From Notospermus geniculatus (Eukaryota; Nemertea; Pilidiophora; Heteronemertea; Lineidae), in NCBI GenBank assembly GCA_002633025.1, contig NMRB01001494.1:83403-147402 (forward strand): a stretch of DNA of 64,000 nucleotides, given 5' to 3'. A program made the translations under genes and the position numbers. The notes under the pieces were generated by a model, which saw only the letters and a list, made by a program, of their open reading frames with translations, was not told where the DNA came from and made no database searches. Of the stretch, positions 21,514 to 31,634 are shown in pieces. Position 1 is the stretch's first letter, and every line of letters begins with the position of its first letter.

Positions 21514-24500
21514 ATGTTTGGAAGGAAGAAGGAAGGAGATTTGTCGCTGTCTGAGGACAAGTCCCTCATAGAGTCGACGCCGGGAAAGTACTATTCGAAG
21601 AGCGAAAATGAAACGGTAAGTTTATAGGAGTCGTCATTTTAGCGATTTTGTTTGATTTCATTTCAAGGATCGTGACCTTCCCCCTATGGGAGGGTTGTAG
21701 GCCTAAATGGTGCTGTGGTCCTTGCTAGGGACATCAGACGCGACACCCGACGCACCGTGCTGTGCGCTCTTGTTGCGACCCGCTCCAGTTGGGAACTGGG
21801 AGCATCTTGCGATTGCAGTCACTGTAAGGGCTCAAAAACCCTTCTTATATGCCTACTTATAGGATGAGAGACTGTATGACAACAGAAACCAGCTCATCGC
21901 CCACTTGTCGAGCGCGTACTAGTAATCTTTTTGTGACCGAGGTGCGGGGACTGTTTTCCCAACCGCTGCGTATTCAACACCCACAAGATTTGCAATCGAC
22001 TTGATGGAGAAAATTGCCCAGTTTTTCCATTATACCATTTTTACATATAACAATATGACGAATGTATTTGTCATTACTCGGGTCTAAAGAGATAATGACG
22101 ACAATCGACTAATAATGGTGTGCAATTGGTGTATACTGGGTCATTGTCATCTCTGTAGTGTTGATGTTTATGAACAGTCTATTCACTGTTTACGAAATAA
22201 TGATGACATCTTGTTGTCCAAGGAGCCTGCATGTAGTGGGAGTGACGAATGGACTGAGGTCCTAGTGAACTTAGCGTCTGTTATTATTGACTGAAAAACG
22301 CCGAAAATTGTATACTTTAGGTATTTGACGACGGGGCTGGAATCTCCTCAAAGAAGGATATCGAAAAAGATGACAAAGGCTTGGTGTTCGACACGGATCT
22401 CCTTAAGAACACCTCCAAGAGCGGCACCTTCCCCGCCTGCTTCAATACCGCCAACTCTATCATTGGCTCCGGCATGATAGGTAAGAAGCAAAGGTCAACT
22501 TTGGCCTTTCGCTATCGGAGGTACCCTGCACTGCATAATATAACGCGGAAGCTTATTTTGGCCTCCCTTTTTGCCGCCTTTCCCGAACGACCGCGTTTTT
22601 TTTCCCGCGCGGACATGAGTGGTCCCCTGCCATCGAAACGCATCATCGTATTTGCGGAGCGTAACGGGGCCAGGGGACCAGCCCAGCCGGGCTCGTCTGT
22701 AAGAATGACGATGATCCCATTGGTCGAATCATTCGTGAATGATCGGCGATTTCCGACACTCAGAACAATGATATTTATCTGATTTCAGGGACACCTTACG
22801 CTATACTAAAATGTGGTGTCGGANNNCACCCCCTCGCCCCCCCCCCCCCCCGTCTAGCACAAACGGTGGGGTGTGCATGGTAACGAGCAGCGACCGAGGC
22901 ACGGACGCGAGACGGCTATTCCCCGCCAATAACATGATTATCAAAATAATTTGGTGGCCGCGGTCCATACCGTTAATTTTTAACGATGTTCTCATGATTT
23001 AAGCATACATTGCCATCGTATGTTGCAATCCGTCACCTCTCAGGGTGGAGATGGTCGCCCTGACCACCGTCTGTCTTCCGTGACGTTTAGTTCTATTTCC
23101 CCGCGGCAGATGGCAGCACTGCAAAAACCGGGATTTCCCAGCTGTGCGCGCGTCCCAACGTGCGAAACCGAAAGTGAAAGTAGGAAGTTCGGGGCGTGGT
23201 GGGGCCGTCCCAACAACACATGCCTACTGCTCATCCGAACTTCTCGTTTTTATTTCAGATTATTCACTCAAGATTCTGATAAGATCAGGCATTTACTGTG
23301 ACGAAGTCACATACCAGGGAGTTGTGCGAAAGGCCTTCGGTTTTATTGGCTATTGCACTATAACAGCCATGCAGTTTTTATACCCATATTTAGGTAAGGC
23401 TTCAAAAAAATAGGAAAGGTCCATGTTGGAGAGCACTGTGTCCGTAGGGGCGCCTTATACGCCCCCCCCCCCCCCCCCCCCCNATACGCCCCCCCCCCGG
23501 GCCAGTGTGAGAAAATATCAAGTCACCGCGTCAAGCTCGCACGTCTTGGTACCCATGGTTTCTGATCATTTTTTTCAGCAATGGTGAGTTATAACATAAT
23601 AATTGGGGATACCATCACAAAAGTTATACGACGATTTGGAGGGGGTAAGTGCCGCAGTCTACGCAGGCAATAGCCTGCCGGTTAGTGACTTTTGGCAAGG
23701 CTCCGTCGGGGGCTCCGGATCGACGATCCGTGTCACGTATGACGTGTCCAGCTACGTCATACGTGATAGGGATCGACGATACGGAGCCTTGCCAAAAGTC
23801 CCTAGGCCCTTACCCTATGAATTTTGCAGCCATCGAATTCTCTTTTTACCAAAAAAAACGTCGTTTATTAATGGTCTTCTCTCTCCAGATGCCATCAAAC
23901 AATTTATCATCGCAGACCGTCGTTTTGTTATCTTTCTTGCCAACATCCTGATCACCATACCATTATCTATGTACAAAAATGTGGCAAAGTTTGCAAAGGT
24001 GAGACAAAACTTTCAACTGAGTTCGACTACTGGAAAGAAAACTTGTATCACCCAAATAGGGCCATCCTCCCACAGCAGGGGTTTTACCTCGCTCCTCTTC
24101 ATCCACTCGCACGAGTGTAGAACTTGAATGTTGTTGTACACTGTTAGAAATTATTAAATTTACAGTAGTAATTCTGCAGTAATTTTACAGAAATTCCCTG
24201 CAGCAGAGTCCCCAGCACTTTCTGTAAATTTACATCATTTTTTAATGGTATGATTCATGTTTTCCTGTATTGGTTGGACTCCATTGGACATCCCATAATG
24301 ATGCCTTCTGAGGGCAGTATGAAAATATAATTTGGTCAGCCTCCAGTCAAATCTCTGTTGACATTTATTTAAGTTTGTAATTTTACAGATCAGGTCTGTA
24401 ATTTTACAGAACCGTCCTGGGGACTCTGCTGCACAGATTTTCTGTAAAATCTTCTGTTATTTCTAACAGTGTATACAATATTCTTTACCATCTCGACTCC

Positions 24501-27202
24501 TCTTTCAATTCTAGTTTGCTGGGTTCTCTCTCTTCATGATTATGTTCGTTGTGTTTGTCATCATCTACAGACTGATAGACTTCACCATAGAGGGTTTCAT
24601 GTAAGTGTCAAAGGATCATAGGACTAGGATAGGCCTACAAACTTACGGATCCTTTACTCAAGGATATTCGCGAAGTCGATGTCGCTGATCAGCGACATCG
24701 ATTCTGCGAAGGCTTGAATAAAGCCCGCTTGACGAGCGTTAGTGTCTTTGGCCATGTGATTTGTTGAAGATTATCTTGGGCGCCTGATTGAAGTTGGCTA
24801 AGTTGTGGGAGAAAATACATGTACTTCAGAAAATGTTACCAGCTGCAGAAATCCTTTGATAAATCCGTTGCTGTTACGCATACGAGAAAGTTCTCTTGCT
24901 TTCAGTCCTGATGAACCAAATGACTGGGTGTTTGCGAATGCTGACTTTGTTCGGGGTGTGAGCATCATGGCATTTGGTAAGCATTTGGCTGATTTCAGGA
25001 ATATAACATTTCTTTATGTCTGTAATTTTACAGATCCAGTCCCTGAGACTCTGCTACAGGAATTTTCTGTAAAATCCTCTGTTATTTCTAACGATAAACA
25101 GGAAGTCAATTTCCAGAGTCTTAGCAAATTTTCGACCCCAACCGGGGTCTTCTTCAGGCTGGCACTTTCAAGTCGAGCTACCAGAAGTGTCAGCTGACAT
25201 TTCTAACAGTGCAGCAGAGTGAAATCATGATTAGGTCTTCGTCAGCCATCCTCCCACAGCAGGGCTTTGGTCTCGTTCCTCTTCATACACTCCTCAGTGT
25301 GAGCGGATAAAGAGGAGCGAGGTAAAAACCCCTGCTGTCGGAGGATGTCGTCAGCTGACTGTGTATAGAGTCACTCCAGCCTTGGAGGAATCCTCCAAGC
25401 TCCAGCACATGAAGAGTAAAGCGGAATATTTACATTGCTTCAAACGTTTCCTTCCAGCGTATCTCTGCCACCACAATTCCTTTCTCATCTATGACTCCCT
25501 GAAGACCAAGACAGAAGCTGGTTGGGGGAAGGTGGTCCATACTAGTGTTGCTTTTGTTGTATTTGTCATGTTGGTATTCTGTCTCTGTGGCTATGCTACC
25601 TTTAGAAGCTATACACAAGGTTAGTTTTTTTGCTGAATGGCTCAGAAGGATTTGGACAGAGCCCGATAGTGGAACCTCTCTCTTAAGGACACCTCTGGGT
25701 CTGCAGACACTTTCCTTAATTGATAGATGTCCTCCTGGCTGAGTGAGGTGTCTCCAAATGATGGAGGTCTAGTTGTCTCAGACTGGACTGTATGTTCACT
25801 AGGCCTACTACGAGAATCAGTCATCCAATGTTGGCTCAGCTGAGCACCAAATACACCATTACCTCTATATACAACACTGGATGAAAAACGAAAAGCAGGA
25901 GGAAACCAGAGTGCCCAGGGAAAAACTGTGCTGTCAAAAAGAGTCATATATCGTAGTATTTAACCTGTGTTTATTCTTTCCAATTCAGGTGATGTTTTAG
26001 AGAACTTTTGCCTGAATGATGACTTGGCAAATGCAGCAAGGATGATATACTCAATAAATATAATGCTGACATATCCAATTGAGTGTTTTGTTGTCAGAGA
26101 GGTGAGCTATTATTTGATTTTCATTACATAATCAGGATCGATTGATTGGCACTGTTGTCCAGATTCGTAGTTTAGGCATCTCTACAAGTGTACCAAACTC
26201 CGCTCAAGTCAGACTTCAAATATGGCTGCCAGGCAGCCATAACTGTTGCTTTGAAGTGACTTTCAGTCATGCTTTGGTGTAGATTGAGTGATACCGTCTT
26301 ATAAAATGACAAGGCTGTTTGACAGTTGTATATATGTGCATTCCAGGTGGTTGAAAATTCAGTGTTTATCAACAGACAACCTTCACCACTGTGGCGGCAT
26401 ATCGTAGTGACACTCATCATCTGTGCGACCACATTGGGTATATCGCTGTTGACCGACTGTGTTAGCATTGTACTTGAAATTGCGGTGAGTTTCCTGACCA
26501 TTTTGGATCGTCATCTCCAGGGTTTGATGGCAAAAGGTTGACCAGTACAAACCTACTGACTTGATTGATGAGGCAGTGAAGTGGGCAGGACCTTTGCCAC
26601 ATCAGGAATCATTCTTAGATCGTTGCCTGTACGTGTAGGTCTCATCACCAAGCCGACTCTATCTAGATTCCAAATACAGTCTTTTTGAAGTGCTCCTCCC
26701 TACTTTCACTCCTTTAGTTCGTCAGAAGTAAGGACTCAACATTAAGCTGGCGAGGCCAAGTCCCTCTCTCTGCTCATCGCCATCCTCGCACCCAGGGTCT
26801 TCACAACTGCTCCCCTTCTCACTTGTTTCCATTAAGGGAGAGTACAACCACAAATGACCCGAGATTCTCATGGTGGTTCACCGCCAACAACTCTTCACTC
26901 TTAACAAATTTTCATTATCTTTTCAGGGTGCAACAATGGCCGCTCCAATGATCTTCATCTTCCCAGCTCTTTGTCTCCTCCGACTCCGCCCAGATTCAGA
27001 GAAAACATGGCACTCAACCATAGCACCCATCTTTTCTGTGATTCTAGGTATTGGCTTCATGTTGATTGGTGTTGCTCAGGTCATTATGCAAATTATTGAT
27101 GGAATTCAATGTAGTCATGGACAGGATTTGGGATATTGTGTAGAATCAGGCAATGGAACACTCAACATGACTTGGTTTATTTTAACCAATCATACAGCAT
27201 GA
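21514..27202 (+). CDS. SLC38A11: SLC38A11-like amino acid transporter
   Basis: Putative sodium-coupled neutral amino acid transporter (SLC38/SNAT, AAAP fold); member 11 has no settled substrate. Exons: 21514-21615, 22321-22480, 22789-22823+ (cut by a gap), 23259-23393, 23579-23644, 23889-23998, 24515-24600, 24906-24976, 25458-25619, 25989-26101, 26347-26484, 26927-27202 (stop TGA). Family signatures seen: NTANSIIGSGMIG at the first helix, QFLYPYL, SYNIIIGDT, CHHNSFLIYDSL, LTYPIECFVVRE, TDCVSIVLEIAG and GQDLGYC near the C-terminus. Phases agree across all joins except the broken exon 3. The start begins MFGRKKEGD, with a short charged cytosolic N-terminus. SLC38A7/A8 are less likely, because CHHNSF and the GQ-YC tail fit A11 best. 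Confidence 0.87.
22789..22860 (+). other. Damaged exon 3 of the SLC38A11-like gene (3-N gap and poly-C)
   Basis: A good acceptor (TTTCAG) is followed by codons for GTPYAILKCGVG, then NNN at 22824-22826 and a C-homopolymer. The part expected by homology for the second helix, about 15-20 residues, is absent before exon 4 begins with DYSLK. This is most likely a sequencing or assembly loss rather than a pseudogene, because later exons are intact. Confidence 0.75.
23463..23500. other. Poly-C tract with one N
   Basis: CGCC followed by ~20 C, an N at about 23483, then a partial repeat of ATACGCCCCCCCC. Length and order are unreliable. Intronic in the SLC38A11-like gene. Confidence 0.8.
23687..23800. 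mobile_element. Near-perfect palindromic fold-back element
   Basis: GACTTTTGGCAAGGCTCCGT at the left and its exact complement at the right, with GGATCGACGAT and TACGTCATACGTGA arms inside. 114 bp, with no clear target duplication. Probably a MITE, intronic in the SLC38A11-like gene. Confidence 0.65.
24063..24118. mobile_element. hAT-type palindromic MITE, left half only
   Basis: Begins CATCCTCCCACAGCAGGGGT and continues into CTCGCTCCTCTTCATCCACT like the full copies. The right arm is missing. Confidence 0.65.
24139..24471. mobile_element. TA-flanked MITE with CACTGTTAGAAAT ends
   Basis: Begins CACTGTTAGAAATTATTAAA and ends TTATTTCTAACAGTG, with TA on both sides (24137-24138, 24472-24473). 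Internal TCTGTAATTTTACAGA and CTGCAGCAGAGTCC segments are also inverted. Related sequence recurs at 25018-25095 and 25195-25220. Confidence 0.65.
25018..25220. mobile_element. Related CACTGTTAGAAAT-family fragments around a GACCCC repeat
   Basis: 25018-25095 repeats the right part of the 24139-24471 element. TTTCTAACAGTGCAGCAG at about 25199 repeats its end. A GACCCCAACCGGGGTC repeat lies between them, suggesting nested insertion. Confidence 0.5.
25247..25347. mobile_element. hAT-type palindromic MITE with perfect 8-bp TSD
   Basis: CATCCTCCCACAGCAGGG ... CCCTGCTGTCGGAGGATG. TCGTCAGC occurs directly before (25239-25246) and after (25348-25355), an 8-bp duplication as made by hAT transposases. 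Almost the whole 101 bp can fold back. Confidence 0.8.
25880..25950 (-). mobile_element. SINE body fragment
   Basis: GGAGGAAACCAGAGTGCCCA followed by AAAAACTGTGCTGTCAAAAAG matches the body of the tRNA-derived SINE family. The head is missing. Confidence 0.5.
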
Positions 27203-29308
27203 AATCATCGACTCCTCTACTGAATGTCTGCAGAATTTTCTCTCCATCATGATCGGAATTTCCCGCCTGATGCGATGAAGACACCATGGTTGGGAAAACC
27301 CAAGAGAGATCAAAGCCCTCTCCTGGAAATCAGCTGTAAACTCTTCACTTCAAAAAGGTGATTGTTGACCAACCATTATATTTTTCTGTGATGTGTTCCA
27401 CTTTATTTATCTTGTCATTTTATGAGGTTATAAAAACAAATTCTAGTGCTACAGTGCTTAAGTCATTATCTTGATTCCTTTTTTAAGCTGCTCATGCGTT
27501 GTCCGAATGAGAGAAATTTCATTGACAAACTAAAAATTCAAGACTGACTTGGTGCAAATTCCTGGTGTATGGCATAAAACGGAAGTTGTACTTGGCATAA
27601 TGATTTATTGATACATATACATGTACTGTACACTCACCCTGCCAAACATTACAAAAATTCAAAATAAGAGCATAATTGAATGTACATGTACTAGGCTACA
27701 TCACATAGAATATCGGGAACCTTGACAACATTACTCATTTTCATCTCTACATGTTGCTACAACGATATACCCCGGTAATTATTCACAAAACAATTGCCCC
27801 ATCAGGATATACTTGAATGTATTCCTTGATACAAATGTTGAGAGATAGACTTACAGTGCAACCACCATCTACAGTACATTGTAATCTCAAAAATTGACAA
27901 GACGAGTGGATGAATTTCTGATTACCAAATTTCAGTGATTACTCTGCTTACCAAAGTCAAACACCACACAACAAGAGCACAGGGGAAACATATAATTGGG
28001 TATATGTATGTACAAATATGTACATGTACAAAATATTTATGTACGTACGACAGGTACAGGTATCAGTATTACGTTTCAAGTGCAGAGAATATGGGGTGTT
28101 TATTTTACAGCTATCTCATCTTTGCCATGATGTGCCATTTCATTTGAATGAAGGCATTTTTTTTTTGATAAACGTATTTATTCATAATATACATGTATAC
28201 AATGATGGGATCGAGAAACAGGCGAATTGCCCTCTCTCCCTAACACATTTACAGTAATAGATACAGACAGGCATTTGAAAGGAGTCTCTTGGGTACAAGT
28301 CTGGCGATCTAACCACTGTGCCACTGTAGGCCTACTCCTTGGGTAATGTACACGCCGTAGTACACACAGAAAACCTGTGCTGTCAAAGAAAGGGAAACAC
28401 TCTTTAACACAAGATGATATGGTCTGCTAACAAACATGTTGAACCACAGTACGTCATATGATAGATCTGGGTTTCCACTGCACCCCCGACAGGCCAAAGT
28501 CCCAGATCATATGACAACTCACACACTGAACTACTCTTCGCTGGTGATAATGGCTCATGAGCAAGGACTATGGGCCCTCCATGGTAATGTGCAAAATGGT
28601 CTTGAGGCATTTGATAAAGCACACAGGACATTTCCAGGAACAAATCCAAAGTCTACTCGCTTCAAACGCTACCTCCAGGCTTCTGGGAGGATACGGTATC
28701 TAACCGTTAGAGCAAAGGTTCACCAAAATGTGCTGATTCTGTTCAGTGTGTTCCTGAACAGGCCTAACTCAGCTGAGTGTTCCTGTAGCGTGAGGTATTT
28801 ATAAATAGACAGCTTGCCAAGAAGTCCACAACCTCTAACAACTGGACGAACTGAAGACACATCAACATCCATATGGCCTACCAAACAATTTTACTGATGC
28901 ATTACTTACAAAAAGGATGTGGAGAGGAAAAAATGTGATGCCTCTATACATGATACAGGCCAGAAAACTCTCCACTCTGTATGAATAGAAAAGATACAAC
29001 AGACCATTTGCCTACAACCGACAGAGACCCCATCATTCATTCGTACCGGGTAGTTGGGCTGAGGGTAAAACCAGCAATACATTAACTGGTAAAGTACATG
29101 CAGTTATAAGCAATATACACGAGAGTGCAGACATCAACACTGCCAGAGATGGTGTTGTGTTCTCTTAGTGACTTAGAGGAGGAATTAAAAAACAAGTGGC
29201 AAGTAACATGATGGGCGTCTTCCAGTTGCACAGTTGTTTGAACTACAGGGATCCTCTTAGTTGTTCATGTAACATACTGCCTATTTTCACCTGTCTTCAT
29301 CTGTTTTG
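27203..29308. other. Intergenic DNA downstream of the SLC38A11-like gene
   Basis: Presumed 3' UTR, though I found no AATAAA soon after the stop. A SINE-like fragment lies at about 28265-28412 (GTCTGGCGATCTAACCACTG). An unexplained open stretch of ~120 codons at 28436-28804 on the plus strand has no recognisable motifs and is not called a gene. Confidence 0.5.
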
Positions 29309-30077
29309 TTACGTGCCCCGCAGCAGGTGGTGAAACATTTCCTGATTGACTGAAGACAGCTCTGACATGTCCCTGTAGAGCCTCTGGTTGCGCCTCTGCA
29401 AGAGTAGAAGACACACTCATTGATGATCTTTCGTGAATTATTGAGAACGAAGTATTCACAGATGTTTTCTACAAGGGGAGGGCTTTCTCAAAAGTTGAAC
29501 AATCATTCCCTTAGAGTGGCACCATTGACATGAGTTGTATCAAGACGGTGCCATTCCACGTGAGAGTTTCCTCCACATTCTGGCTCTCTGGGGGAAACTC
29601 AGCATTGAAAACTGCTGGCAGTCGTTTTATCTTGGTAGCAACATTGGTGAACTGCCTATTGAGTACAAAGTCGCACGAAAAAACTCTCGTGTGCCTTTAA
29701 TCCTTATTATGTTTGGATGGTAAGGAATCTGAGTTTGATATTTCCAAATGATGGTCTCGGTGATCTATACCTACAGGATGATAACAGGCCTAATTCATCT
29801 CAAGTGTTCAATGCACTTACCCTTCTTGTTCCATTCCACCTTCCACCCCTCCAACAGCCCTTCCATCTTCCGCCCGGCCTCCAACAGCCCTTCCACCTTC
29901 TGCACCTCCAACTGCTGTTGGTGCAGCACCATCTTCTGTAGCTTTCTCCCAGTCTCTGTGTTCAATAGTGGCTCCATTATCAATGGACTTGGGCAGCGAT
30001 CCCTGCTCTCTGGCTATCTCATAGGAAACATGTCTGAAGAGCAGGACAGAGAGATCACCTTCCACCATGTGGCTGTC
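29309..30077 (-). CDS. Possible exons of an unrecognised minus-strand gene
   Basis: A 3' exon at 29309-29395 has an acceptor (TTGCAG) and reads RRNQRLYRDM... to a TAA, with amphipathic, coiled-coil-like text. A second candidate at about 29822-30077 has an acceptor and a GTAAGT donor; one frame reads GRKLQKMVLHQQQLEVQKVE, another is Gly/Glu-rich. The exon phases of the two do not match under the simplest join, so they may belong to a decayed gene or transposon-derived protein. No function is proposed. Confidence 0.25.
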
Positions 30078-30354
30078 TGAAATCACAACAAGTTTCTAAT
30101 TATACTACCAGGCACTACAAGCAGTGTTATGGAATGGTATCTTGACATTAGTTCATCAGATGCTGCTGCAGGAAGGACATTCAATGTCTCTTATTATAAA
30201 CTGTGTTTTACGCCCTGACTGTGCCATCCTGGATCTCCACGTGTATTGGCTACGTCAAAAGACTATGTATGAGCGTAGTCGGAGGGCAGAGCGATGTCAC
30301 AACCCTTGGTAGCCAAGACTGTGACTGTGACTGTGCCAAGTCATTCTCTGTTTC

Positions 30355-30360
30355 TTTATT
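30355..30360 (-). terminator. Candidate poly(A) signal of the TIR-STING gene
   Basis: tttatt on the plus strand is AATAAA on the minus strand, about 170 nt past the stop codon at 30528. Confidence 0.4.
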
Positions 30361-30399
30361 CTGTTCCTGGACACTTCTAAAACTGACAGGCAATTTGTG

Positions 30400-30515
30400 C
30401 TCTCAAAAAAGAGTCGCCCTCTCCACCACACGAAGATTGAGCCCAACCGGGGATCGAACCCGAATCCTCAGAGGTGACAGGCACTATGTCACCACTCCTC
30501 CACTCTGACAGCACT
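30400..30515 (-). mobile_element. tRNA-derived SINE copy
   Basis: An intact B box complement (GGGGATCGAACCC at about 30449-30461) is followed by CCTCAGAGGTGACAGGCAC and CCACTCTGACAG. It lies just downstream of the STING-like stop codon, so it may sit at or within the end of that transcript. Confidence 0.75.
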
Positions 30516-30527
30516 TGATGATTACGC

Positions 30528-31634
30528 TCATGAAGTCGTACCATCATATCTAATGATCTGCATCCGATTCCTGCAATCCATCGGTTCTTGCGGATGATTC
30601 ACGAGGGTGTATAACTTGTTACAGAACCTGTCCCATTCGGATGCGAGTACCATGTCACTGCGGAGGAAACCGTGCTCTCTCATGCGATACATGGTCTCTG
30701 CCTGTGTGTTGAACTCAACGAACGCATAGTACTGAAAATATAACATAACAACACAAAATTTCAGTGTACCCGGTATATGAAACTCAATCATTTGTATTAG
30801 AGAGGTTGAGAAATCAAACGATAAACGTAAACTTTACGACGTTATTTTACATACTACACATTCACCAGATTTTATACCTGTATTACATTTTCGGTACAAA
30901 AATAACATTGTCGTTAACATTTACGTTTATCGTTTGATTTCTAAACCTCCCTATTGTTACAATACGGACTTATATCTTTCTTTATTATAGTGTGAACTAT
31001 TGAACTTTTTTTGCTTCTGGTTGTCTGTTGACTGGGGAGGTCACGCCAACCAAAGCTGGGGCAACAGGAAAACGCTCCACTGAGAAGTTTTGCCAATGTG
31101 ATATTACAGGTTTGACCCACAAGTCGCAATATCCTTACCTCCTTCCCATCTGCATCTGTGATGCAATAGACCTTTGGAGTATAGTCTCTTGTGTCCTTCA
31201 TGATGCGTGGCAGGTTGATTTCTTTGTCATCAATGAGTTTGATACCTGGGTCCACGTCTGATACTTTATCAGGCGAGTGACAGGAATGTGGGTGGAGGAT
31301 GAAAACTTTGTGCGACATTCTGTGGTTTTCAAACTTCGTCCGAAGGGCCTCACAGTTGTAGATGACATCTCTCAGCTCTGAAAATCAACAGGATGCATGA
31401 TAACTCGTGACCTGTTTATGCCTAGTTATCTCATTGAAACTGGCAAATCCAGGACAGCTCAGTTTCTAATGAAAAGAAAGATTTAGGTCAAGAACATCAT
31501 TTTTTCACATTATGTAAATCAAATCGAGCACTTACTGGGCAATCTGATCTTCAAATATCTGAAGTACCAGCTCAAACAAAGCCCGGTGCCGATGTTGTTG
31601 AACTGCAAATCATATACCAATGGCCGTTTGTCAC
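30528..31634 (-). other. STING cyclic-dinucleotide-binding domain 2 (exons 9-11)
   Basis: Residues 529-708. GTGLCLSWYFRYLKIRLP is helix alpha-1 (Y163 to W551, G166 to R554, Y167 to Y555). KVFILHPHSC corresponds to the human LYILLPLDCG strand. The lid has R625-D-Y627 and V631-Y632, as in R238-V-Y240 ... I-Y. FVEFNTQAET keeps E260, T263 and T267 (E647, T650, T654). Exon borders and phases repeat those of domain 1. Confidence 0.87.

Noticed and set aside
28436-28804. 122-codon open stretch on the plus strand
   Set aside because: No motif, no convincing start context, and no neighbouring exons.
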